Of a DNA stretch of 64,000 nt, positions 55,765 to 64,000 are shown piece after piece. Position 1 is the first letter of the stretch; every line of letters begins with the position of its first letter. The translations under genes and the position numbers were made by a program. The DNA comes from Phoronis australis (taxonomy: Eukaryota > Phoronida > Phoronidae), in NCBI GenBank assembly GCA_002633005.1, contig NMRA01000040.1, forward strand, positions 1,148,423-1,212,422, given 5' to 3'. The notes beneath the pieces are model-generated. The model did not search any database. It was not told where the DNA came from and was given only the letters and a program-made list of their open reading frames with translations.

Positions 55765-57303
55765 ATGGCTGAGGAACAGGAGGATATTGTCTGTATTATA
55801 AATATTTTGAGAGGGTTATCGGTTGCGGCATTGGAGAAGGCGGAATTTTTGGATAATGAGGTTAGGTTACAGTTAATTACTTTGAAGCAGTGTTTGGTTA
55901 GAAGTGAAGTGCTGGACAAAACGGGTGTGGCGTTACACTGAGAATTTGTAAATACAAAGAGGGGCCAGATGAGGCATAGTACACCGGTGGATGCTTTACC
56001 TAGTTTTGATACGGTGGATTTTGTGGGGAGTGATGAGGATGAAGTGAAGAGTAAGGAGAGGGTGCGTACTTTGAATGTGAAAGGTGTGAGGGACGAGCGG
56101 TCCTGNGGGGGGGGGGGTAGAGGGGAGCGAGCAGGAAGACGAGGATCTGCAATGGGGTAGACGTGAGGTTATAAGTAAGCGGAGTGATAGGAGCAGACAA
56201 GGACAGAGCCGGAGGGATAGTGGTAGAGGTAAGATGCTGGGAGACGTATAATGGTAAGTCTAGTGGTCGGCATTTCATATGAAATTTAATAGGTATGCTG
56301 TTGGGCAAGGATGGTCGGATAGAGAGTGTCTGGATAATTTGATTTTTTGTTTGGAGGGTGCGGCGGGGGAGTTTTTTTGACTATGTATTTAGAACGGAAC
56401 GGGGAAAGTACATAAGTTTCGAGGCTTGCACGCAATTAGAGAAGAGATTTAGCTCGCTGGGGTCACCAGAGATAGTGCAGTTAGAGTTCATGGGTTTAGT
56501 GCAAGGTAAGAAGGAGTCGGTTCATGAATGGGGCGATAGGGTGTGGAGTATGGCGAGTAAGGCGTTTAGGGGGGTGCCAGAGGAATACATGATGAGACAG
56601 GCGGTGTTGAGGGTGTGCTACGGATCGTGGGATAAGGAGGCAGGGTTGAACGTAGCCATGATGCAGCCATGCAGTTTCGTTGGAGGAGGCAGTCTTGAAG
56701 TTACAGATGCAAACGCAGGTATAAAAAGGGCAATCTTGGGTAAAAATGGGCCTCGTCTGGCGGGTGATCCACTGAAAGTTCGGAAAGTTCAAAAAGAGGG
56801 TTTTGGGGATGATAGTGAGGAGGTCATGGAAAAGATTTTGAGACAGTTGGAGGAGTTGAAGCAGCAGATAAATTCTTCTACATCTAGGCCGGGTCTAGCG
56901 GGGTTGTTATACGTGTGGACAGTTGGGACATTTCAGTCGGGAGTGCGGTCAGAATCGGGTGAAAGGAGTTCCTAGGGAGGTGCGGTGTCAGATATGTAGT
57001 AGAGTGGGTCACAAGGCTGATGAATGCTGGTCGAAATCGGGGGACAGGTCTAGAAATGTAAGAGAAGGAGGTCCGAATATAAGGTGTTTTGTGTGTGGGG
57101 TGTTTGGTCATGTGGCGAGAAATTGTCAGAGGGTGAAGAGTAATAAGAGTATTCGACGTACGGGTAAGGAGTCCCAGAGTAGTGGAGATGAAGGTAGCGT
57201 TGATGGAAGAGAAGATCAGGTGGAAGTACAAAGAAGTAATCAGAGAAGAAATGAAAGTTGTAGCGGTAGTGGTGCTTTAAACGGCAGGGGATTGGAGAAT
57301 TAG
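55765..57303 (+). pseudogene. gag region, broken into several frames
   Basis: The first frame (55765-55941, 58 codons, starting MAEEQEDIV) ends at TGA. Further gag-like frames are 55969-56160, a stretch near 56271-56380, 56358-56975 and 56923-57303. A T7 run near 56376 and a G-rich stretch near 56895 are the likely shift points. The sequence has the gag pattern W...L...L.GAA.., a long helical region and, in the last frame, three CCHC zinc knuckles (CYTCGQLGHFSRECG, CQICSRVGHKADEC, CFVCGVFGHVARNC). An ambiguous N sits at 56106 in a G-run. Gag would form the particle and bind RNA. Confidence 0.82.
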
Positions 57304-57353
57304 GCCGACCTTCAATCCATTTTAAGGGTCTGGTTAAAAGGGCTGAGATTGAG

Positions 57354-57683
57354 ATGATTGGTTGGAGAGATATAGGTGTAGTCAGAGAAGAAGATAGTGT
57401 GAAGTTGGAGGTAAAAAGAGTTAGTGCCGATAAGACGTGTTTTGTGGAGGTGGTGGTGGGAGGCAAGAAGTGTCAGGCAGTATTGGATTGTGGCGCTCAG
57501 GTTACGGTGGTGTCTGATAAGTTTTACAACTCGTTGCCTTGTAAACCTAAGATTGTTAAAGCGGTGAAATGAGTACGGTTGGGAGAGATTTGGATATGGG
57601 AGGGTATGTGACGGAGATGGTATCCCTGCACATGGGTATTAAGGTACGGTAGTAGGTTATATGTAGCGCCGATTGAGGATGAT
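57354..57683 (+). pseudogene. aspartic protease region of pol, frameshifted
   Basis: The frame 57354-57572 carries AVLDCGAQVTVVS, the active-site region of a retroviral-type aspartic protease, with Cys where Thr or Ser is usual (D-C-G). The C-terminal protease motif LLGLDVI appears in another frame at 57687. Two shifts, near 57568 and near 57640, separate them. Maturation protease by homology; not functional in this copy as read. Confidence 0.78.
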
Positions 57684-59543
57684 ATGCTTTTGGGGTTGGA
57701 TGTGATCAGAAGGAATGGTTTAATTTTGGACTTCAAGAAGTTAGTGGTCAAAGAAGGGAGGCATTCTTGTCGGATATTTAAGGGTCACGGGGGTGTGGAA
57801 CGGACTGTTGAAGAGGAGGTGGTTTGTTCAGTTAAGCGGGTGGTGATTCCTCCTATGTCGGTTAAGGCGATTTGTGGTAAAACGAAGGGGTATAGTCGTA
57901 GAGGATGTATTCGGCCAGTCAAAGAGTCAGGGGTGATGGTGAGACAGGAACCTTGTGTGGTTGAGGCTGGTAAAGTATGGGTACATATAGTTAATTTTGC
58001 TAATGTATCTAAAGTGGTGAGAGCCAATGAAGTGGTTGCGATGGTCGGGGGTGAGGTTGATGACCACGTGGAGGTGTGTCAAGTGGAGGTTCAGGTTAAT
58101 AAGGAGGGTGTTCCGGAGCATATTAGAGAGTTGTATGCCCGGTCTGTGGTTGATATGTCGGAGGAAAACGCATTAAAGGTGAAAGAGCTATTAGTAGAGT
58201 ATCAAGATGTTTTTGCCAAGGGTGATTTTGATTTGGGTAGCTTTGAAGCTATTAAACATGAGATAGATGTGGGAGATTCCAGGCCTGTTAAGTTAAGGAT
58301 GAGACGGACACCTATAGAGTTTGTGGAAGAAGAAAGGGCACATTTGAAAAAGATGCTGGAGGCAGGAATTATTAGAAGGTCAGTTTCGGAGTATGCGAGT
58401 GCTCCAGTTATTGTTAGGAAAAGAGATGGGTCGATTAGGTATGCGATCGATTATAGGGAATTGAATAAAGTGACTAAGAGAGATACTACCCCCCTTCCGC
58501 TGATTGAGGAATGTATTGATTCGATGGCAGGAAGTAGTTTGTATAGCAAGTTGGATGCTAATTCGGCGTACTATCAGATAAAAGTTAAGGAGGGAGATGA
58601 ACATAAGACGGCCTTTTTAACTAAAGAGGGGGTTTTCGAATTTGTTCGGATGCCTTTTGGATTGAAGAATAGTGGGGCGACATACTCTCGGAGCATGTTT
58701 TTGGTGTTGGATGGTCTTTTGTGGGAGAAGGTGATCGCGTTCTTGGATGATATTTTGGTAGTAGGTTCGACGATGGATGATCATTTGTCTAATCTTAAGT
58801 TAGTGTTGGAAAGGTTTAGAAAATATGGACTTCGTCTAAAGCCTAGGAAATGCGAGCTATTTAAAGAACAGGTTACTTTTTTGGGTCGGCAGGTTAGAGC
58901 GAATGAGCTGTTTATGGGTGAAGAGCATATAGCTTCGGTACAGGAGTGGAAGAAACCTGAGACTACCAAAGACGTGGAAAAATTTTTGGGCTTTTGTAAT
59001 TATCATAGAATGTTTATCAAGAATTTTGCAGAGATGGTAGCTCCTTTATACTTGATAACTGGGAAACAGAAGTATGTGTGGAGTGGTATTCAGCAGGAGG
59101 CTTTTGTTATGTTGAAGAAGGCGTTAACGTCACCACCAGTATTATCTTTGCCAAATAGGGAGGATCAGTTTGTTCTTGATGTTGATGCATCCAATTACGC
59201 TGTGGGGAATGAATTGATTCAGGTTCAAGGAGGGGTGGAAAGAGTAATTGCATATGGAAGTGCGGCGTTAACTAAGGAGCAGAAGAGATATTGTACTACA
59301 CGGAAAGAGTTGTTGGCTGTTCTTAAGTTTGTGAGACAGTTTCGACATTACTTATTGGGGAAGCGTTTTACGGTAAGGACTGATCATAATAGTTTGGTGT
59401 GGCTTTTGAATTTTAAGGAACCGAGGGATCAGTTGGCACGTTGGATGGAAGAATTGAGCCAATATGATTTTGAAATTGTATATCGGTCAGGTAAGGCCCA
59501 TGTGAATGCGGATGTTTTGTCTAGATTTAGTGGAAGAAGATAA
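57684..59543 (+). CDS. pol: reverse transcriptase and RNase H
   Basis: A 619-codon frame. After the end of the protease it holds the RT domain: RYAIDYRELNKVT from residue 252, MPFGLKNSGATYSR, and the catalytic FLDDILV at 353-359 with the DD pair at 355-356. The thumb follows, then RNase H with LDVDASNYAVG near 498 and TDHNSLVWLL near 566. It ends in ADVLSRF, the usual end of the RNase H-connection region in Ty3/gypsy pol. The first Met is internal to the protease, so the true product is a polyprotein. Length and order are normal for the superfamily, and this is the best-preserved part of the element. Confidence 0.93.
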   Translation: MLLGLDVIRRNGLILDFKKLVVKEGRHSCRIFKGHGGVERTVEEEVVCSVKRVVIPPMSVKAICGKTKGYSRRGCIRPVKESGVMVRQEPCVVEAGKVWVHIVNFANVSKVVRANEVVAMVGGEVDDHVEVCQVEVQVNKEGVPEHIRELYARSVVDMSEENALKVKELLVEYQDVFAKGDFDLGSFEAIKHEIDVGDSRPVKLRMRRTPIEFVEEERAHLKKMLEAGIIRRSVSEYASAPVIVRKRDGSIRYAIDYRELNKVTKRDTTPLPLIEECIDSMAGSSLYSKLDANSAYYQIKVKEGDEHKTAFLTKEGVFEFVRMPFGLKNSGATYSRSMFLVLDGLLWEKVIAFLDDILVVGSTMDDHLSNLKLVLERFRKYGLRLKPRKCELFKEQVTFLGRQVRANELFMGEEHIASVQEWKKPETTKDVEKFLGFCNYHRMFIKNFAEMVAPLYLITGKQKYVWSGIQQEAFVMLKKALTSPPVLSLPNREDQFVLDVDASNYAVGNELIQVQGGVERVIAYGSAALTKEQKRYCTTRKELLAVLKFVRQFRHYLLGKRFTVRTDHNSLVWLLNFKEPRDQLARWMEELSQYDFEIVYRSGKAHVNADVLSRFSGRR

Positions 59544-60627
59544 ATATGGATGTTATCAGGGGGATGTCAATGTCAAGGATTTGCCGTGTGGAGGCTGTAG
59601 GTATTGTGTGAGGGCGAGTCAGAAATGGGCTAACTTTGAGTCGCAAGTTAATGATGTAGTGCCTTTGGCTAGTAGGTCGGGATCTACCAAGGTTCGGGAA
59701 GTCGGAGAGGTTGAAGGTGAGTGGTCGAGGTTATGTATTGAGTGTATGGAAGATTATGTAGTGTTTCGGGTGGGAAATGGAGGTAATGAGTATACGATAT
59801 CGAGACGGAATGCTCAGGTGAATAATATCTCGGTGCTTGACAATATTGAGGAAGGGTGCTTAATAGTAGAACAAGAGAAGGATGTTGGATTGAGGAATCT
59901 TAGGGAGTGGTTATTACAAGGTACGATGTTGGACAAAGGGGATATGTTTCTGCTGAGTAAGGGCGAAAAGAAACTTTTGGTTTATAAGGATAGATATCAG
60001 ATAATACGAGGATTGTTAATGAAGAGGAATAAGAAGGGGGAACTGGTAATAGTGGTTCCGGAGACATTGAAAGGTCAAGTGTTGCGTTTGTATCATGATG
60101 TTCCATTGGCGGGGCATCAGGGGGTAGTGAGAACGTTGGCTAAGATTAAGGAAAGATATACGTGGCATGGGATGAGCAATGATGTTCGGAAGTATGTGGA
60201 GGAATGTGTTCAGTGTAGTCTGGGGAAAAGAGCGAGCAGGAAGGCTAAGGCTCCGATGACTCAGTTTCATGCTGGTGTTCCTATGGAGAGAGTGCATGTG
60301 GATTTTTTAGGGCCTTTAAGCAGGACGGAGAGGGGCAATGAGTATGTGTTAATGTTGGTGGATCAATTTACGAAGTGGGTTGAATGTGTGCCGTTGCCAT
60401 CTCAGTCGGCCGAGGTGACAGCTAGGGCTGCAGTTAATGAGTTCTTTAGTCGTTTTGGATTCCCGTTGATTATTATGAGTGATCAGGGGGCTAATTTCGA
60501 GAGTACGTTGTACAAGTCTATATGTGAATTGTTGCAAATTCATAAGAGTCGGACGACTGCATATCGGCCATCTTGTAATGGTCCGGTGGAGCGATTTTTA
60601 AAACAGAACACTGATGGATGCGCTTAG
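59506..60627 (+). pseudogene. integrase: zinc-binding domain and catalytic core
   Basis: A 373-codon frame in the frame next to RT-RNase H, overlapping its end by 38 nt. The HHCC zinc-binding domain (HDVPLAGHQG from residue 197, then CVQC) is followed by the DDE core: Asp266 (VHVDFLGPL), Asp326 (MSDQGANF) and Glu362 (GPVERF), spaced D-x59-D-x35-E. The frame is lost 12 residues after the glutamate at a T/A homopolymer near 60597, and the protein continues at 60614 in another frame. An N-terminal CGGCRYCVRA-type cysteine cluster lies before the HHCC domain; its role is unknown. Confidence 0.88.
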
Positions 60628-61393
60628 ATGTTATTTTGATAAGCATCAAGGGGACTGGGATTTATTTTTACCCCAATTAGCTGGTGCGATGAGAGCGTCT
60701 GTCAACAGGAGCACGGGGTTTACGCCGAACATGTTAATGTTGGGGCGTGAGGTAAGTTCCCCGGCTGATTTAGTGTTTCCGGAGTCGTCCGTGTTGGATG
60801 GTGAGAGAAGAATGAGTGAGGTGGATTATGCGTCTAAGTTGGGGACGGTTCTCAGTGAAGTACATGAGATTGCTAGGAATTCTCTTAAAGCTAGTCAGAG
60901 GATTATGAAGAGAGACTATGACCTGAGTATTAACAGATTGGGTTTCCAGGTTGGGGAAGTGGTGATGTTGTTGGATGAGAGGGTTTGTAAAGATCCTAGG
61001 TTGTGTAAAAAGTTGATGCCATGTTGGAAGGGGCCGGCTATTATTGTGGCTAAATTGTCAGATTATGTGTTTCGGGTAAAGACCAGGGATAGGGCAGTAG
61101 TGGTTAATCATGATAGAATGAAAAAGTGTAAATGGCCAGAGTACAGATTACCTTGGTGGGTAAAAAAGGTAAAGGATGATATAGAAGTTATAGCGAGGTG
61201 GGCGGATGGAAGGGTTACAGGTAAATTGTATTGCATCTGTAGAGAACCTAATGATGGGACTTTAATGGTACAGTGTGATGGATGTTCTGAGTGGTTTCAT
61301 GCCCGGTGCATTGGAGCTAATGAGCAGGAGTTGCGTGATATAGAAGATTATATCTGTCCTATATGCCGTAATGATGGTTATGATTATTTGTAG
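60614..61393 (+). CDS. integrase C-terminus: GPY/F module and PHD finger
   Basis: A 259-codon frame continuing the integrase. It has the last core helix (MDALRCYFDKHQGDWDLF, then NRSTGFTPNMLMLGRE), the GPY/F-type module with CWKGPAIIVAKLSDYVFRV near residues 137-155, then a PHD zinc finger at about residues 205-255. The PHD reads YCICREPNDGTLMVQCDGC, SEWFHARC, then YICPIC, with a complete C4HC3 ligand set. The Tyr, Met and Trp positions match H3K4me3-reading PHD fingers such as those of CFP1, TAF3 and PHF2. In chromoviruses this position is held by a chromodomain. A histone-reading role in targeting integration is an inference. Confidence 0.9.
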   Translation: MDALRCYFDKHQGDWDLFLPQLAGAMRASVNRSTGFTPNMLMLGREVSSPADLVFPESSVLDGERRMSEVDYASKLGTVLSEVHEIARNSLKASQRIMKRDYDLSINRLGFQVGEVVMLLDERVCKDPRLCKKLMPCWKGPAIIVAKLSDYVFRVKTRDRAVVVNHDRMKKCKWPEYRLPWWVKKVKDDIEVIARWADGRVTGKLYCICREPNDGTLMVQCDGCSEWFHARCIGANEQELRDIEDYICPICRNDGYDYL

Positions 61394-61394
61394 G

Positions 61395-61661
61395 ATGGCT
61401 CAACGTGTGGTGGTCGAAGAGTTGACGGCAGCGTTGAGGAGGGAGCAGTTGGTCGAGCCATTTAAGGTGATATCGAGGCTAGTTGAAGGGGACCCGGGGT
61501 GGGAGATGGCAAGAAGGTTGGTGGTGAGGTTCAGGACGTTGGCTCGGAGAATGGGGGACAGTGAGTGGGAGGTGAAGGCTGAAGGTTTGGTGGGTTTGCT
61601 GGGGGAGGATGAGGAGTGGTTTACGGGGAGGAAGTCGGTTTGGACAGAGGCGTGTCAGTGA
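61395..61661 (+). CDS. small frame downstream of integrase
   Basis: An 88-residue frame starting 1 nt after the integrase stop (MAQRVVVEELTAALRREQ), predicted helical, rich in Glu, Arg, Leu and Trp. It lies between pol and the 3' LTR, where some elements carry env or accessory genes, but it has no signal peptide or membrane segment. No family recognised. Confidence 0.5.
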   Translation: MAQRVVVEELTAALRREQLVEPFKVISRLVEGDPGWEMARRLVVRFRTLARRMGDSEWEVKAEGLVGLLGEDEEWFTGRKSVWTEACQ

Positions 61662-61785
61662 GCTGGATGTTGTTTTTTTGGGGAGGATATAGGGGCACGT
61701 GTTCGCTTTTGGCATTTGCCGAGGTGTGTTTATAGGAGGGAGTCTGGTTTCGTGTTGAAGTTGGTTCGTCAGTTGGGGGAGGTCT

Positions 61786-61920
61786 TGGTGGGAAGTGGGG
61801 ATTTGGCCTCGGTTGTGGTTTATTGTTTGGTTGAGTGGCCACTCCGGGTCTACTCTTGAGTCTGATCGGACGTTTCAAGCTGGTGCTGTGGTCATTGTTC
61901 TTGCAGGTAGGTATTCTACA
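61786..61920 (+). repeat. 3' LTR of the Ty3/gypsy element
   Basis: The last 117 bp (from TGGCCTCGG at 61804) nearly match the 5' LTR; differences are a 3-bp indel and a few substitutions. It is preceded by purine-rich GTTGGGGGAGG. Ends GGTATTCTACA. Confidence 0.8.
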
Positions 61921-61926
61921 GCGCTA

Positions 61927-62744
61927 CCAAGTGGCAGGAATGTGCATCATATTTTGTGCAACAAAAACACCTTTTTTAAAAAAATGCATGTGGAAGTGTA
62001 GACGTGGGAACTTTTTAGAATTTGATTTATAGGTATATATCTAGCCACATAGGAAAAACTAGGTTGCCCCCCCAAAGTACTCACAAGGATGAACGCTATG
62101 AGATCTGGCCCACCTATATACGTAGCCATAGTTACCTTACGATTTAGTCTCCTGCACAGCCCCACGTGACGTCAGGTTGTGAGGCCCGGGAACCAGGTTA
62201 CCTTAAAAGTGCGTCTACAAACGGCAGACGACATCGCTGAAAGCAGAGGTACCGAAGCCGACGTTGTTCTTCATGAAGTTTGCTAACACTGTGACAAAGC
62301 GTTCGAATATTATATTTTGAAGTAAAACTATCATCCAGGAATTTGTTACTTGTTGAAAGGTATTTAAAATTTCCAAACCACCGTCTCGGAACCCGTTTCA
62401 CTCGTTCACTCGTTGGGGAATTATTAGTATCGTCAATCTTTACTACTTTAGCCTATCTCTTATAGTCTTTATATATTATAATTCGAACTTTCGACTTTCC
62501 TTGGTCGTGCGGACAGTTTTGTCTCTATTAATTTAACTCGAACCATCCTCTCATCCACAAGCTTGGTGTGTTTCGCACTTTTAACCCGGCACAACTATCA
62601 TTGGTGATCCTGTGGCTTAACTGAATTGCACCAAGCCCAAGGTAAGGAGGCTCTTGGCAGAATGATGCGGTTATCCAAGTTGGTCGTTCACCAAAGCGTA
62701 AAGATGAGAGAGGAGAAAAGTCAAAACTTGGGCAACCACCACCA
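61927..62744. other. no recognised feature
   Basis: Between the Ty3/gypsy element and the GIY-YIG remnant. It could hold a decayed reverse-transcriptase part of the latter, but I cannot recognise it. Confidence 0.4.
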
Positions 62745-63240
62745 TGAATCCCCCAACTGGTGTGTTCATTCCCTACATTCGGGGACTTTCTGACCGCCTC
62801 AAAAGGACATTTATGATTTAAACAGTTTGACATTCAACCGTATAAACCGTTTAATTCTCTCCGTAGCCAACTGGTTAAAGTCAAGAACAAGACCCCCAAG
62901 GTTAATAAATTGTGTTGTCTATGGATTTCAATGTAAAGACCTCCAGTGCTCAGACAGCTATACAACTGAAACGAAACAGTCCATTAAAAAATGCGTACTG
63001 TCACAACATCGTCGCTCTAGATACAGGGCACTTATGACTCGGATATTTTTAGCCATCTTTGCGCCACTGGACATGATTTCAATACTGATGATGTCGCTAT
63101 CTTAGACTGTGAGGACGATTTGATCACTGAAAAGGGTGTCAAGGAAGCTGAACGCATCGAGAGTTCATCTTTGAATAAAAGAGGTGGTTAAGGTTCCATC
63201 TGTCGCACGTGTGGGATGGTGTCCTGACCTCAATGCTGCA
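62745..63240 (+). pseudogene. GIY-YIG endonuclease remnant of Penelope-like type
   Basis: The plus strand, across stops and at least one frameshift, reads VFIPYIRGLSDRLKRTF, then RTRPPRLINCVVYGFQCKD, then DSYTTETKQSIKK and SQHRRS. After a frame change near 63035 it reads TGHDFNTDDVAILDCEDD, VKEAERIESSSLN and GGLRFHLSHVWDGVL. This order (IPYIRGLS linker, VVYGFQC...YxxET GIY-YIG core, GH.FN...V.ILD.E, EA..I...SLN) is that of the C-terminal GIY-YIG nuclease of Penelope-like and related retroelements. The upstream reverse transcriptase is not recognisable. Confidence 0.75.
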
Positions 63241-64000
63241 TCGTCTGGTTAAAACGCCACCTATTAGCCAGAATAATAGTAACACCATTAGCCAAGCTGA
63301 AGTCCGTGAGCCAGAGACAGACGCAGTTTCGCTAACTCTGGTAAGTTTTATTTTAAATTCCAGTATTATTTTTTCTGAGTTGTGCTTGGACAGTAAGTAA
63401 CAAATTTGCAGAACCTGCTGGACATTATACTGGGTACACAGATTATAGCTGACCATTGAATGTAGGGTATTTTGGTATCACCTTTGTGTGCAAAATTGTT
63501 AAAGTTACTGAAAATCTCATTATCATCAAGTGATGAATTCTGATTCAAAGTGTGAGGTCTTCCCCACAGCTTTCGTTTGGCTCATCAAAAACACTAGTGT
63601 CCGACAGGTGTCAGACATGTGAGCATTGACCTCAGTGACTAGTATAAGGCTAATTGTCAAACTTCGTGAACAACCTGTTGATTAGAATCGCTCCCATGTC
63701 CAGACACTATTTATCATTACAGACTCATATATCACTGCTGAGCATGCGCAGTGTCTTTTCTCTTCCCTCCACGTTTCATAGTGTGTAGTTTGTAGACGTG
63801 TATTTTATAGCTCTCAATAAATTAGTTATGGATAACAAATCAACACAACCCCCCCCAAAATTAAATATTGGCATACCGTATTATTCTAAAAAACCCTCGA
63901 CCCTCTTGACCCTCGACCCATGGCCTCCAACCCCCTCGACCAAGTGACCCAGCTCCACTCATTCTGATCATAGAACAAGCACTGACTTGCAGGACCAATG
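63241..64000. other. no recognised feature
   Basis: No domain-bearing frame. Includes a C-rich microsatellite-like stretch near 63850-63950. Confidence 0.45.

Larger units (their letters stand above)
55389..61920 (+). mobile_element. Ty3/gypsy LTR retrotransposon, degenerate, with PHD-finger integrase
   Basis: A 6.5-kb element with short LTRs, a tRNA-Leu-type primer site, gag with three CCHC knuckles, then protease, reverse transcriptase, RNase H, integrase and a PHD finger, plus a small downstream frame. GCGCTA lies directly outside both ends (55383-55388 and 61921-61926), a candidate target duplication whose exact length is blurred by one base. The pol order RT-RNaseH-integrase is that of Ty3/gypsy. 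Several frameshifts, mostly at homopolymers, break gag, protease, the pol-integrase junction and integrase, so this copy is inactive or contains sequencing errors. Confidence 0.93.

Noticed and set aside
61804-61920. LTR limited to the 117-120 bp block starting TGGCCTCGG
   Set aside because: Flanks of that block show no target duplication, whereas ends at 55389 and 61920 are flanked by GCGCTA; the longer boundary is preferred but not certain.
63139-63456. 105-residue minus-strand frame
   Set aside because: Antisense to the GIY-YIG remnant; no domain signature.

Overview
This window is animal nuclear DNA: AT-rich, intron-dense and packed with degenerate transposons. A run of 830 N (31685-32514) marks an assembly gap. 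The host gene, CCHC-type Ty3/gypsy, Penelope-like and tRNA-derived elements point to a marine invertebrate, most likely a bilaterian. I cannot name the species from sequence alone.

The one host gene I can support is on the + strand: an anosmin-1 (ANOS1/KAL1) orthologue. Thirteen exons between 8837 and 47452 join in frame to 604 codons (603 residues plus stop). They give, in order, the end of the cysteine-rich N-terminal region, a complete eight-cysteine WAP domain, four fibronectin type III (FnIII) domains and a short tail with a hydrophobic segment. All introns have GT-AG ends. The introns separating the WAP domain, the four FnIII domains and the tail are all phase 1. The first exon (signal peptide and first cysteines) was not found and may lie upstream. 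The 3' UTR runs to polyadenylation signals near 48.53-48.62 kb.

The introns are filled with nested mobile elements. The most prominent family, seen in five places, carries many GYGCC(M)YCTAGTGG motifs that match the vertebrate CTCF core consensus. Its ends (sub-terminal inverted repeat plus a 3' hairpin and CTCTTGT) resemble Helentron-type elements. Copies have been hit by a TTAA-flanked element (12.0-14.6 kb), a TA-flanked Tc1/mariner-like element with an internal degenerate minisatellite (30.5-32.8 kb), a 3.2-kb element with 6-bp duplications holding THAP and reverse-transcriptase fragments (41.0-44.2 kb), and a small inverted-repeat element (45.0-45.6 kb). A long-inverted-repeat element (14.9-18.3 kb), tRNA-like SINEs and several MITEs are also present.

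Downstream of the gene (48.6-64 kb) lie a CXC-domain fragment, a compact non-autonomous LTR element (52.4-54.1 kb) and a TIR element with many TTCGAG motifs. A 6.5-kb Ty3/gypsy retrotransposon (55.4-61.9 kb) follows; its integrase ends in a PHD finger of the H3K4me3-reader type. It has short LTRs, a tRNA-Leu-like primer site, three gag zinc knuckles and several frameshifts. The window closes with a decayed GIY-YIG endonuclease segment of Penelope type.
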